Numbered from the stretch's first letter, positions 1-10,346 are shown. The stretch: 64,000 bases of DNA from Adiantum capillus-veneris (GCA_014529385.2 CM043956.1:93855221-93919220), one strand, 5' to 3'. The notes: generated from the letters alone by a model not told the origin. Numbers and translations: made by a program.

Positions 1-577
1 TAGTATGCATGCTTACAATCATGTTTGTGATGACGACGTATCTCAAACACCAAGTAGAATTTGTCACTCTACTGTGGGAGGATGAAATGGACTCAAGAGC
101 AGACATGCTTGCGGCAACTAGGTCTCCCAAGCCCCAAATGGATTAGTCATCCATCTTGGAATGATTTCGTAGGGGTAAAAAGGGATCCTCTACCCGCTAA
201 AAAACATTGACTAATGACTAAGGCTTCATCTCTTCTACCTCATAGTCGAGGATTACTATGATTTTAAGAGAGAGGTATTGTCATAAAATCTAATATCTAA
301 CGAACCCAAATGATTTTCTTAAATTAAACTGATCATTTAATGTGGGAGAATAAACGAGAACAAGGGTTAGAATATAGACATGCGCTTATGGATCTATCTT
401 AACATGGGGCAAAGGTTAAAGAGATCCAAATGAGAGATGGCCTGTCAAAGAGCAAGGCTAGATAGTGGAGCTTAAAGACCTTAGGACTAGCTTCATTACA
501 GACTTCAAATGTTAGTGTTAAAAGTACTTTAACTTTAGGCAATCTAGGGATGTGCTTGAGGTGGGAACTCGGCCCAA

Positions 578-645
578 GCTTGAGGTGCTTGTCCTGCTTG
601 CTCACTAAGGTGCTTGAGGTGCTTGTCGTGCTTGCTGACTAAGGT
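578..645. repeat. 34-bp tandem duplication
   Basis: Two adjacent 34-base units (578-611 and 612-645) start with gcttgaggtgcttgtc and differ at two positions. A partial third copy with gctaaggt follows. No function is apparent. Confidence 0.75.
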
Positions 646-1091
646 GCTAAGGTGATCCACGACTAAGGTTCTTGAGGGGTTAAGGTGTTTCAAAAAGTCA
701 AACTAGATCCCTACTCAAGGGGAGGCGAGCCCTCATTGTAGGCCGGGCATGAGAGAGAACACACACACCCTCACACAAGGTAAGCCTATTGTAAAGAAGC
801 AACAAGGACACATGTCAAGTTCCTATCCATGTTGCCCTCATTGTGTGCCTAGAGACTATTGGTTGGCCCCTCAAGGGGTCCAATGATAACTCATCTAATT
901 AAATTAATTATTTATGCATTTATTAAGTCCTCTCTCTCAAAGGGGAAATGGGGACACTTGTCCCAAGGCTAGCATGGTTGCTTGATATACACTCTGCATG
1001 TGATTGGCTAAGCTTGTAGGGGTCCAATCAATTTGAAGCTTGAGCTACAATGAGGGGTCTTGACCAAGGAAGCTAGGGGCTTGCTTGCAGG

Positions 1092-1133
1092 GTATACACG
1101 CGCGCACGCACTCACACACACACGTACACACAC
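1092..1133. repeat. CA/CG-rich microsatellite
   Basis: Alternating purine-pyrimidine tract, mostly CA with CG interruptions. It lies outside the LTR of element A. Confidence 0.8.
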
Positions 1134-1328
1134 TGTATTACTTACCTTTAAAGAATCCGTAGCATATTTGACACCTTGGATTCTACTAAAACATGCTTCC
1201 TAATGAGGCGGTCCGGGGCGGGCAACAAGAAGAGTGGCCTCTAGACACCCTTCAAGGCTCCCGTGCTACTCAATGGGGCTGGGGCACAACACACAACAAA
1301 CCCACAGCCAAATCCCAACTACACAAGG

Positions 1329-1357
1329 GGCACCACCTAGTTTAAGAGCGAACTAGG
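1329..1357 (-). promoter_or_regulatory. U5 hairpin plus PBS-like motif, A 3' LTR
   Basis: Inverted repeat cctagtt (1336-1342) and aactagg (1351-1357) with an 8-base loop. On the sense strand it is followed at once by TGGTGCCCC. Same structure as in the other LTR families of the window. Confidence 0.75.
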
Positions 1358-1449
1358 ACGCAAAAGAGGAGAATCGTTAGAGCAACCCACAAACAAGCAA
1401 GGAATTTACACTAACCCTAACACCAATGAAATACTCTCACACCCTAAAA

Positions 1450-1517
<68 letters not shown>

Positions 1518-2173
1518 TGCTTGGGCTGCTTTGAAACGTATCGGCAATGATCAAGCAAACACAACTATATATTTAAGAAAGAGAGAGAAAGGGGGAGGGG
1601 GTGCTTGTTGCATTAATACCTTCTTACAAATCTGTCATGACAAATCAAAGTGAGATTAGTACTTGTTCAACATAGCTTGCGTAAATTTCACCACAACACA
1701 TCACAAGAAAAGCCACCCCAATCACTGTCTTAAGGCCAGGGGAGTCCTCTCCACCCTGTCGCCCTCTTACAGTATGTGGGATTTATGGCTAGATTGATGA
1801 CAACACATGAGACAAGCTATCAAGAACTTAACAAAAAAACACCAAGACACTTACGCATCATTGTTGTCCATTACTTCACGTTGGAAGGGAGACAAAGTAT
1901 CCAAGCTTAGTCCAAATCCACCCTCCTTGATTCAGCGAATGTTGGGCTTACACTAGTAGGAGAAATGATATATTTCCTACTCTCAATTGAATGATCACTC
2001 TCTCTCTTACAATGGCATAGAGTTCCCTTGCTAATCCCCTATTACAACACATGCACATGCATAAGACAATGAGCTTCCACTCAAGAGCTCCTTCTAGAGA
2101 GGTTGAGCTTGGCTTCTCAAGCTATAGCATAGTGCTCTTGCTTATGGCTCCCCCTTTGTGCTAGCTACACCCT

Positions 2174-2182
2174 CCTTTTATA
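2174..2182 (-). promoter_or_regulatory. TATA box, A 3' LTR
   Basis: Sense-strand TATAAAAGG in a GC-richer context, at the same place in both LTR copies. The position, upstream of the CT tract and hairpin, fits the U3 promoter. Confidence 0.7.
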
Positions 2183-3901
2183 GCAATTTTGAAGGCTAGG
2201 GTTACTCCTCTAACCATGGTTGGGTTAGATTTTCAGCAATTTATCTAATTTCTTTTGCTTGGAATTATCAAGAAGTTGGTGAGGAAAGAGAGAGGAGAGA
2301 AATGAAGGTGATAGGACTTTTCATAGTGGGTTAGTGTTAGTAGAGTTAGTATTAATTTACAAATGGAATTGGATATTTACAATGGGAGTATCCACGTAGG
2401 ATACAAATAAGGAAGAAAAAAAACTCTTAAGAGGTAAGAAAAGGTGGCTTTCTTACAAGGTTGATGCTCCAAGTGTCTTGAGTAGGGCCGATTTTGACGC
2501 CTGTTGACGGTCCACTAGCTTTGACGGTACATTTTTCTCCACTCTTGACCTTCCTTGAGAGACAAGATAATTGAAGCTGAGTAATCAACCACCATGATGC
2601 TGTCTTTTAAGAGAAGAGGCTGAATTTTGTGGTTTTTTTGATAGATATGGGTAAATTGGAGGAGGAAAAATGAGACTAGGTGGTCAATTTTGGAATGGAA
2701 TTGTGTGTGGGAGGTATGAGTTCACGATGGTTTCTCTTATTCTTCAAGGTTGAGGAGAAGGTGAGTAGTGTGCAGAGAGGAGTGGTGAGAGAGATGGGGA
2801 TGATGAGTGGAGAAGTGTGTGTGAAAGAGGAAAATAATAAAGTGGAAGAGAGAGTGTGGCTGCATAGCATGGGAAAACTGGGGTCCACTAAAAACATCAT
2901 AGCTCACAGCTCGTAGCTCAAAAAAATATGAAAAACTTTGAGGCAAAAGTTCAGCCCACGAGCTACAACTTTTGTTTGTATCACCTTTTCAAATTCGGAG
3001 AGCAAGTGAACTTTAAAAATTCAGCAAAACCGACCGTTTTTTTCCACTGCAAGGTCCTTGTGGGGTCCTTCTTTGGATGATTCTTTTGAATACCTCCAAG
3101 AGTGAGCCCTCCATAGTGCATGTATGCATGCCACCTACCCTTGACCTTATTTGGTAGGTCTATAATTGAAGATATTGTTGAGATTAGGATATAAGTGAAT
3201 AGTACAACTAAGAAAATCAAATATTGAGGGGTCTAAAAAATATGTACATGTCAAATATAAATAATATAAGTGGAAAAAATATAAAGGGGTCAAAAGAAAT
3301 CTCTCTCATTATGAGGCTACCATAAAAAGATAAATATTTTTGGTGTTCTAATTTTTTAGAAAAAAAAAAATAGATGTAAGAAGGGAAAAATCAAAATAGT
3401 GAAAAAATATACACATAAATAAAACTAGTTTTTTTGGATTTTTGTTGGGGTGGAGTTACACCAAATATAAGAGAAGCTTACATGAAAATATTTCTATATG
3501 GAATAAAGAGTATGAAAAATGGTAAGAAAAAATTGTGGTAATGGTGAGGCAATGTACAGAGCATAAATAACACACACCTAGGTAGAAATATTTAAATAAA
3601 TACCAAAATAATTATGAAAAAATCTTTTATTTAGGCCCTATATATAAAGAAATATTTACATACGCATGGGCCATAATATACTTTTTTATTATTATTATTA
3701 TTATTATTATTTTTTTTTTTGGCTCAACTAGCCCAATGACTAGCTAATTGAGGGATTTTTAAGAAGATATGGGAAAAGTCCCGTGACTCACGCACGCCTA
3801 TGTACAGTGAAATGGTAGGGATAGCCACAGTGTTTGGGTGATTTTGGTAGGGTGAGGTAACTCACTGTGGTAATTACAAAGAGCCGAAAAAACGGCTATC
3901 A

Positions 3902-3917
3902 TTAGCCCTCCCCCTGG
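3902..3917 (-). other. Polypurine tract of element A
   Basis: Directly inside the 3' LTR the sense strand reads CAGGGGGAGGGCTAA, the expected plus-strand primer for reverse transcription. Elements B and C have GGGGAGGGCTA at the same place. Confidence 0.85.
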
Positions 3918-3929
3918 ATGATGGTATAT

Positions 3930-6900
3930 TCATGTACCATCATAGAGCATCTTTTCCAAAGAGAGTGCTTCAGAGTCCTTGACAAGATCTTCATTGTTTG
4001 GCCCCTCAGAATTTTGGCTGGAGTTACAGTCATGCTTCATGTAACAATACTTACATGAGACAGCGGCCTTTGGACAGATCTTTGGTAGATCCTTTGGTAG
4101 AAGGCGACTCAAATAGGGCTTCAAGCGATACCCGTTTACCTTTCTGGAGTGCTCTTTACCATTCAAGTCCATAAGCTGATAGTAACTAGAATTGAAAGCC
4201 TTCTTGACTATGTATGGCCCTTGCCATCTAGTTTCAAACTTGGCATCAAAACGATTGTCAAGTCGATTGTCATACCTTAGCACAAGCTCTCCTTCCTTGA
4301 TGCCTTTGTCCTTCAGTTTCTTATCGTGCGTTTCTTTCTCTTGTGTGGCTTTCCTCTTGTAGCACTCATATGCTGCTTCTCTTTTCCACTCAAGCTCAGC
4401 TAAGGTAAGAAGTCGATCCATCCATGCTTCTTGATCATCTTGTGCTGATTTGCCATGAAGTCGCATTGTTGGAATGTTTAGTTCAATTGGCTGTAAAGCC
4501 TCTTGACCATAGACCAAGTGAAATGGTGTGAACTCCGTGGCTTCCCTATATGTGGTTCGATACGCCCACAAGGCACCATCCAAGAAGTCATCCCACAACT
4601 TTGTCTTGTTTTTCACCATCTTTCTAATGATGCCTGCAATGACACCATAAGCTTTTTCTACCAAACCATTTGATTGGGGATAGTAGGGTGTACTGTGACG
4701 ATGTAGAATGTGAAGTTCTTCACAGACTTCTGTGAGAAATCCCTTTCTAAACCCTGGACCATTATCAGAAACAATCTCCAAAGGTGTGCCAAATCTACAA
4801 CAAATGTGAGTGTAGACGAATTTGCTCACTGTCCTCTCATTTACCTTTGCCACACTTTGTGCTTCCACCCACCTAGTCATATAGTCTACAGCCACTAGAA
4901 TGTAGAGTTTACCATTTTTTGTCCTAGGCAGAGGACCCATAGCATCAATGCCCCACTTTTCAAACGGTCCATTTGCAAGCACAATTTGCCTTGGACCATA
5001 AACCAATCTTCTATTCCCATTTACCTGACAATTGTGACAACTTTTACACCAATGTTGGACATCCACATGCAGACTTGGCCAAACATACCCCGCAAGCAAA
5101 ATCTTCTTCACAGTTAATTCTTGGGCAAAATGACCACCACATGCTTCTTCATGCAAACCTTTTAGAATGGCTGGAATTTCCTCAATAGTTGGTACTCTTC
5201 TGCATACTTGATCCCTCCCTCTTTGATAGAGGGAGCCTTCTAGGAAGAGATATGCGCTTGCCTTCTTCATGAGTCTCCTCTTCTGAGCCTTCGTGAAGTC
5301 TTGTGGAAACTCGCCCTCCAAAATGTAGCTAATAATGGGAGTCAATGACTCCAATCCCTGGTATCTCGGTTGCTTGACAGTTGCTGCCACCATGATGTCC
5401 TGCACTTCTTTCTCAACACATGTAACTACTTGCTGTGCAAGTAAATCGGCATCTTCATTCTGTTTCCTAGGAATATGATATAGTTGCACTTCTTCAAACT
5501 GATTAAACATCTTACGAATGGCATGAACTTTTGTCCTTAAGCTTTCATTCTTGCATGCCCAAATGCCTAAAATCTGTTTAACAATGAGAAGTGCATCTCC
5601 CTTTACCATGAGACGTTTTATCCCGTGGCCAATGCACATCTTCAAACCATGAAGTAGTGTGTCGTATTCTGCTTCATTGTTGCTAGTTGAACCTGGTAGA
5701 TTGACCTTCTCTTTCATGACCACCTCTCCACTTGGGTTGAGCAACACTAGCCCTCCCCCTGCTTTTCCTGTGGCTCGACGAAAAGCTCCATCAAAGAACA
5801 AGGTAAAAGCATTAGGAATACTTTTTGGTGGTGGTAATGGTAGGGTCTTTACTTCAGGCACCTTAATCTCCTTTTCATGCACCCTATAAGTGAGAATCTC
5901 TGCCAATTGTGCACGTACACTATCTTCTACCTTGAAGGAGTATTGAAACTCTTGCAACTCCATAATCCACTTTGAGATCCTAGTACTAAGATTTATTTGA
6001 GATGACACCCAAGGGAACAAATTCTCTGCAGTGAGAATTACAAAAGGTTTTGGTAGCAGGTAGGATCTAAACTTTCTCACCGCAAACATGAGAGAAAGCA
6101 TCATGAGTTCTGCTTCTGTGTAGTCTCTCTCCAAAGCATTCATGACCCTACTAGCAAAGTAGATGGGTCGCATCCTTGTACTGTGGGGATCTTGTTGTAG
6201 CAACACAGCACCAATTGTTTCCCTTCCAACACTAGAGCTAACAAAGAATGTGTACTCCCAACAAGGAGGCATGAGTGTTGGTAGCTCTGACAAAATGACT
6301 TTAATGTTACAAAAATACTCTTCAAGCTCATCAGACCATGCAAATTCTACTTGTTGTGTCAACTTTTGCAAAGGATGAAGCAACTCCGAAGCTAAGTGAA
6401 TAAAGCGTGACATATACTTCACTTTTTGAATGAATGATATGACCTCTTTGAGATTCTTGGGTGAGGGGAGCTCAATAAGAGCCTTTGCCTTTGAAGGATC
6501 CACCTCAATGCCTTTATAGAAAACCTTGTGACCAAGCAAGATCACTTCATCCTCAGCTATGTGACACTTGTCGGGGTTGAGTTGACCTCCCATGTCATAG
6601 AGCTTCTTTAAACCTTCTTCTACCCTTTGTAGATGCAATGATTTTGAGCTATAAATGCAAAAATCATCAATAAAAACCCTAATGGACTTTCCAAAGAATG
6701 CTTGAAACACCATGTTCATGAAGCGTTGGAAAGTTGCAGGAGCATTTGTCAGGCCAAATGGCATGACTCTAAAAGCATAACAACCCCAAGGAGTGATAAA
6801 GGTTGTTTTCAATTGATCCTCCAATGCGATACCTATTTGAAAGTAACCCGAGTAGCCATCACACACAGTGTACTTCTCATGACCAGCTACTTCATTTAGT

Positions 6901-7493
6901 ATCTCATCCTGAAATGGGAGGGGAAAGTGATCTCTTTTTGTTGCCTCATTAAGTGGACGATAATCCACACACACCCTCCACTTGCCGTTTTTCTTAGGAG
7001 TGACAACAACGGGAGAGACCCACTCTGAATTCTCCACTGGATAAATGAAACCTGCTGCTAGAAGCTTTCTTACCTCCTTGAGTAGAGCCTGCTCCTTAAT
7101 GACTCCTAGCCTTCGTAGCTTTTGAGCCTTAGGTGTGGCCTCTGGCTTCAACTCAATCTTGTGTTGAACAACATCTACTCCACGCACATCGGTGTAGTCT
7201 TTAGCAAAAAGCCTCGGAAATTTCCTTAGCACACATTTGAACTCCTCTCTTTCATCCTTTGTAAGTGTTGTAGACAACATACCTTCTAACATTCCTTCAT
7301 CTTCCACCTTTTGGTTCTCTTGAGGACCTACCTCCTCCAAGCCTTGACAAGAGGTCTCTTGGTTGCTTGGCTTAAACCTTACCCCCATGACTTCGATGGA
7401 AGACTCCTCTTCAGTAATTCTACCGCTACTTTCTTCTTTTTGAAGTGCTATCGGTCCAACCTTCTTCCATCTCACTTTGAGATGATTCTTCAT
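3930..7493 (-). CDS. pol: Pol of element A: RT, RNase H, plant-type RNase H, integrase
   Basis: Long open frame of 1187 codons. In order: RT with VCVDYRPLNE near residue 175 and the active-site motif FIDD near 278 (F for the usual Y); first RNase H around 445-550; a second plant-type RNase H with LFFDGAF near 568, NNEAEY near 610 and a conserved D in KGDALL; integrase zinc finger ending CKSCHNC near 818; integrase core with D in GIDAMG (about 849), D in SDNGPGF (about 909) and E in NGLVEK (about 943); and a GPY-type C-terminal module (WQGPY, about 1093). It copies and integrates the element. Its start overlaps the protease frame by 68 bases in another frame, so a separate start codon is doubtful. 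A one-base difference in the A5 run at 7437-7441 would account for the frame change. Confidence 0.93.
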   Translation of the reverse strand: MKNHLKVRWKKVGPIALQKEESSGRITEEESSIEVMGVRFKPSNQETSCQGLEEVGPQENQKVEDEGMLEGMLSTTLTKDEREEFKCVLRKFPRLFAKDYTDVRGVDVVQHKIELKPEATPKAQKLRRLGVIKEQALLKEVRKLLAAGFIYPVENSEWVSPVVVTPKKNGKWRVCVDYRPLNEATKRDHFPLPFQDEILNEVAGHEKYTVCDGYSGYFQIGIALEDQLKTTFITPWGCYAFRVMPFGLTNAPATFQRFMNMVFQAFFGKSIRVFIDDFCIYSSKSLHLQRVEEGLKKLYDMGGQLNPDKCHIAEDEVILLGHKVFYKGIEVDPSKAKALIELPSPKNLKEVISFIQKVKYMSRFIHLASELLHPLQKLTQQVEFAWSDELEEYFCNIKVILSELPTLMPPCWEYTFFVSSSVGRETIGAVLLQQDPHSTRMRPIYFASRVMNALERDYTEAELMMLSLMFAVRKFRSYLLPKPFVILTAENLFPWVSSQINLSTRISKWIMELQEFQYSFKVEDSVRAQLAEILTYRVHEKEIKVPEVKTLPLPPPKSIPNAFTLFFDGAFRRATGKAGGGLVLLNPSGEVVMKEKVNLPGSTSNNEAEYDTLLHGLKMCIGHGIKRLMVKGDALLIVKQILGIWACKNESLRTKVHAIRKMFNQFEEVQLYHIPRKQNEDADLLAQQVVTCVEKEVQDIMVAATVKQPRYQGLESLTPIISYILEGEFPQDFTKAQKRRLMKKASAYLFLEGSLYQRGRDQVCRRVPTIEEIPAILKGLHEEACGGHFAQELTVKKILLAGYVWPSLHVDVQHWCKSCHNCQVNGNRRLVYGPRQIVLANGPFEKWGIDAMGPLPRTKNGKLYILVAVDYMTRWVEAQSVAKVNERTVSKFVYTHICCRFGTPLEIVSDNGPGFRKGFLTEVCEELHILHRHSTPYYPQSNGLVEKAYGVIAGIIRKMVKNKTKLWDDFLDGALWAYRTTYREATEFTPFHLVYGQEALQPIELNIPTMRLHGKSAQDDQEAWMDRLLTLAELEWKREAAYECYKRKATQEKETHDKKLKDKGIKEGELVLRYDNRLDNRFDAKFETRWQGPYIVKKAFNSSYYQLMDLNGKEHSRKVNGYRLKPYLSRLLPKDLPKICPKAAVSCKYCYMKHDCNSSQNSEGPNNEDLVKDSEALSLEKMLYDGT

Positions 7494-8439
7494 GGAGCTC
7501 CTCTTGGCGTTGCTCCTTCATGTCAAAGACAACCTTCTTATGATTGTCATTCCTGCAAATTAATTTCCCACTCTCCCAATCCTGCAAAGCTCGCATTTTC
7601 ATTAGCCATGGTCTTCCTAGGATAAATGGGTAACCATTTCCCTTGGTAGACATGACATAGAAATCCACTGCCTTCTTAATGCCAAAGGCCTCCACAAAAA
7701 CATTTTTACAAATGCCTACGCACCTAGCCTTGCTATTGTTTGCCATTTTCACTTTGATTTCAGGTGTCTCATGGATGTGCATGCCTAGTCTTTGCATGAG
7801 CCCTTCTGTCATAATGCAAATTTGTGCACCCCTATCCACTAGACCTTTCCTAACCAATTTTCCTTTGATGTAACAGTCTAACACCGGTGTAATGTCCTCA
7901 TTCATTTCAGCTTGTGCAATTTTTACAACAGGCACACTCTCTTTTACCTTTCTCCTAGTGCTAACTGCCCTTGTTAAATCCCTCCTAACTTGTGGACATA
8001 ATGCAAGAAATTGAGGCCATGAGATATCAGGACCCTTACCTCTCCTGTCTTCCAACAGGTTGTATGGAGCCATTCCATGTCCAAGAGGAAAGTCTTGGAG
8101 GTTGATATAACGTCGAGTCCTCTTAGCTTCCTTGGTCTCCTTTGCCTTCTTGCCTTGTCCTTGGTCACTCTGTGATGGGACACCCTCTTTCTCTTTACCT
8201 TTTCCTCGGCCACGCTTAATGCCATTTGCTTCCATGTCAACCTCATTTGAGTTTGTCACCTCTACCACATGCACATTTGGATCTGGCAAAGGTGGAACTC
8301 CTTCTACCCCTTGTGGAGGTGGTCTTGGTCCATTTGGTCTTTGTAGAAGCCTTGGTTGTTGACCAGTTCCTTCACCTGCATTCATCACTGGGTAATTCAA
8401 GTTAGGTCTCCCTGGCTCCCCACGGGGCCAAGGACAATT
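7426..8439 (-). CDS. pro: Protease region of element A
   Basis: In frame with gag but separated from it by one TAA. It begins after the stop with the last Cys of the zinc knuckle, runs through a proline-rich then basic linker, and reaches a retropepsin-like domain with VDRGAQICIM (active site D-x-G-A) and the C-terminal motif ILGRPWL. It ends at 7426 in a frame one base off from RT. The related element C reads gag, protease and RT in one frame, so the separation here is probably mutation rather than organisation. No ATG stands at its beginning. Confidence 0.85.
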   Translation of the reverse strand, partial: NCPWPRGEPGRPNLNYPVMNAGEGTGQQPRLLQRPNGPRPPPQGVEGVPPLPDPNVHVVEVTNSNEVDMEANGIKRGRGKGKEKEGVPSQSDQGQGKKAKETKEAKRTRRYINLQDFPLGHGMAPYNLLEDRRGKGPDISWPQFLALCPQVRRDLTRAVSTRRKVKESVPVVKIAQAEMNEDITPVLDCYIKGKLVRKGLVDRGAQICIMTEGLMQRLGMHIHETPEIKVKMANNSKARCVGICKNVFVEAFGIKKAVDFYVMSTKGNGYPFILGRPWLMKMRALQDWESGKLICRNDNHKKVVFDMKEQRQEELHEESSQSEMEEGWTDSTSKRRK

Positions 8440-9210
8440 TTACATCCCATGTCCAGACTCTCCGCAATTCCAACATTGCAAGACTCTCCTAGGTCGTGGA
8501 TCTCGCTCTTCAAACTTCTTTGCTTGTCCCTTTGGACCTACAGCTTGTGCAAGGTGAATTGACAGGCTGCTTAAAGATTCGTTTAACTTCTCAATTACTT
8601 CTGCCGTTACCTCAGGAAGCTCCCTCGATGTTGATGCTTGTGACTTACCTTTGGGTCTAAGACCTTTTATTGGAACCTCTCCCCTTAAGCACTTGAGTTT
8701 CCTATATTTCTCAACAGCCCTAGTTTCAGCTGCATCAAAAGTAGTAGGTGCACCCGCCTCAACTTTTACCTTAAGGTCAGGAAAGAGTCCGGCTATGAAC
8801 CTCTCCTTCTTTAAAAATTCTGCACCATCACCAGGGTTAGCAACATTTCGTATCCATAGAGCCCAAAGACGTAGAAACTCTTGCTTGTACAAGTAGTAGT
8901 CATCTAAGTCTTTTTGCTTATGAGAAACAATGTCTTGCCATAGTTTTTGAGTGTTTTGGGGATCAAAGAAGTATCTCTTAAAACGATTCAAAACTTCTGT
9001 GTAATTCCCCTTAACTTCCTCAGGCAAAGAGTCAAACCAAGTACTAGCATCTTTCCTAAGGACCACCTCAAACATTTCTACACGTTCTTGATCGGTTACT
9101 ATCCTCTTGATACGGCAAGACATCTTGAAATTTGCTAAAAATAATTCTGCATCCTCTCCAGGCTCTCCAAAGAAAAGAGGATATCCAGACATTTGGCGTT
9201 GGCTCTCCAT
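8440..9210 (-). CDS. gag: Gag of element A, stops inside its zinc knuckle
   Basis: ATG at 9208-9210. The protein has a retrotransposon gag (capsid-like) domain with GEPGEDAELFLANF near the N-terminus and WFDSLPEEVK in the middle, then a basic linker and a CCHC knuckle CWNCGESGHGM. The TAA at 8440-8442 falls between the His and the last Cys of the knuckle; the following codons in the same frame supply that Cys. In B and C this position is Tyr. Gag forms the cytoplasmic particle in which reverse transcription occurs. Upstream lies the last of four leader ORFs, 49 bases away. Confidence 0.9.
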   Translation of the reverse strand: MESQRQMSGYPLFFGEPGEDAELFLANFKMSCRIKRIVTDQERVEMFEVVLRKDASTWFDSLPEEVKGNYTEVLNRFKRYFFDPQNTQKLWQDIVSHKQKDLDDYYLYKQEFLRLWALWIRNVANPGDGAEFLKKERFIAGLFPDLKVKVEAGAPTTFDAAETRAVEKYRKLKCLRGEVPIKGLRPKGKSQASTSRELPEVTAEVIEKLNESLSSLSIHLAQAVGPKGQAKKFEERDPRPRRVLQCWNCGESGHGM

Positions 9211-9259
9211 TATTATGAAAGATTACAACACGAGTTACAATAAGGGATACAATAGAGAT

Positions 9260-9718
9260 TTAGAACCACTCGCCTGCAAATGAAGAAGTGAGAAAATACC
9301 ACTCTAGGTTTTCTTCTTCAGCTATCCAAGCTTCAATAAGGTCTCGATTCGTTTGATCAAAACAAAAGGGTAGACTATTGATGAGCTCTAAGAAGGGTTG
9401 AAATTCTTCAAAGCTAAGGCGATAAACATAAATCTCTAGAACTTCATTTTCTGGATCCAAAAGAGCAACCACGTCCCAAGTGATAAATTGCACTTGCTCT
9501 ACAATTCCCAATGCACAAGCAGTTTGTATAAAAACTAAATCTTCATGCTCGTCGAAGGCCATGAGAAAGTAGCAATTGACTAGGAGCTCCTTTCCTTCGA
9601 GTTCCACACAGTCGGAGTGAGGCCACCTTCTCACAATTTCATAAAGAACATCCTCATCAAGTCCAATCAAGTTTGCAAGATTTAAAGACTCCACTTGTGC
9701 TACAAAATTCCTGGACAA
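9260..9718 (-). CDS. Leader ORF 4 of element A (paralogue of leader ORF 3)
   Basis: About 150 codons between leader ORF 3 and gag. No ATG is in frame near its 5' end (the first possible codon is TTG), so it may have lost its start. The protein aligns with the next leader ORF (9765-10340): IVRRWP against VVRRLP, FIQTACALGIV against FIQLVCALRLV, and LINSLPFCF against LINSLPFAF. The N-terminal part IGLDEDVLYEIVRRWP resembles the first helix of an F-box, which is inference only. No known retrotransposon domain is visible. Function unknown. Confidence 0.55.
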   Translation of the reverse strand: MSRNFVAQVESLNLANLIGLDEDVLYEIVRRWPHSDCVELEGKELLVNCYFLMAFDEHEDLVFIQTACALGIVEQVQFITWDVVALLDPENEVLEIYVYRLSFEEFQPFLELINSLPFCFDQTNRDLIEAWIAEEENLEWYFLTSSFAGEWF

Positions 9719-9764
9719 AAACTCCTTAGGATTATGGTTAAATCATTCAAAAGCATAAAGAGAT

Positions 9765-10340
9765 TTACAATGTCTCTATGAACAAAGTGTCATAGAAAGT
9801 AGAGAAGGATGAGAATTTATACAAATTTGCAATCTTCTCTATGCTCTCTTTATTAAGACAAGCTCTGAATAGCTCCCTATCTCCTTTGTTGAAAGCGAAA
9901 GGAAGACTATTAATAAGACGCAAATGAGGGAAAAATTCACCAAATGTGAGTCTATGAAGCATGAACTCTGGCCACAAGTTTCCTGAAGAGTCTTCCTCAA
10001 TGGTGAAATGCACTCGCCAAACGCCAAATTTCACTCTATTTACCAATCTTAGGGCACACACTAGTTGGATGAATGCGCGGTCTTCCTTAGTGCCCAACAA
10101 CAAGAGGAAAATGGAATCCACGCGTAGGACCTTCCGTCTTAACTTCACCACCCTCTTGTTATGAGGGAGACGCCTTACTACTTGCTCCTGCAACTCAATT
10201 GGTAATAGAGCTAGATCTCTAAGGATTGAACTTTCACTGCACACACATTCCCAGTTCGAACAAATGATCGTTTTTTTTGTTTCTTGTAACAACTTGGACA
10301 AAGAAAAGACAAACATACACACTATTCTGCCGAGCTGCAC
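9765..10340 (-). CDS. Leader ORF 3 of element A, F-box-like N-terminal segment
   Basis: The open frame begins with GTG at 10340; the first ATG in frame is at 10314-10316 (MFVFSLSK). The protein contains LALLPIELQEQVVRRLP, similar in spacing to the LPxxLxxxIxxxLP start of F-box domains, then FIQLVCALRLV and a C-terminal LINSLPFAF. It is paralogous to 9260-9718 and aligns more weakly with C leader ORF 34307-34840 (LPALPLLLIFKKLS, SIQLLLAKRLS). This family sits between primer-binding site and gag in two elements, so it belongs to the element. The role is unknown; the F-box reading is a guess from motif shape. Confidence 0.6.
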   Translation of the reverse strand: MQLGRIVCMFVFSLSKLLQETKKTIICSNWECVCSESSILRDLALLPIELQEQVVRRLPHNKRVVKLRRKVLRVDSIFLLLLGTKEDRAFIQLVCALRLVNRVKFGVWRVHFTIEEDSSGNLWPEFMLHRLTFGEFFPHLRLINSLPFAFNKGDRELFRACLNKESIEKIANLYKFSSFSTFYDTLFIETL

Positions 10341-10346
10341 TTCATT

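Larger units (their letters stand above)
1..1199. other. Left flank of element A, no recognised gene
   Basis: This is AT-rich sequence without a recognised gene. A frame on the plus strand is open from base 3 to a TAG at 147-149 and contains LLWEDEMDSRADML, but I do not recognise it and it could be chance. The stretch also holds a short tandem repeat (578-645) and a CA-rich microsatellite (about 1092-1133). It is the pre-insertion neighbour of the DNA that resumes at 13550. Confidence 0.4.
1204..3901 (-). repeat. Element A 3' LTR
   Basis: LTR of about 2.7 kb, plus-strand start tgaggcggtccgg and end aacggctatca. It contains a TATA box (2174-2182), a GA tract on the plus strand (about 1453-1514, CT in the sense strand), a hairpin with PBS-like motif (1329-1357) and an ATT run near 3686-3718. 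The ORFs seen inside it are present in both LTRs but overlap on both strands and show no domain, so I do not call them genes. Confidence 0.95.

Noticed and set aside
3-149. Open frame at the window start ending in PKPQMD
   Set aside because: Could be the tail of a protein, but I recognise no family and the start is outside the window.
2676-3220. Short ORFs on both strands in the A LTR, repeated at 12326-12870
   Set aside because: They are identical because the LTRs are duplicates, overlap each other on opposite strands and show no domain or start context.
7426-8400. Independent protease gene starting at TTG 8400
   Set aside because: The frame is continuous with gag apart from one TAA, and related elements fuse the two; TTG is not a credible start.
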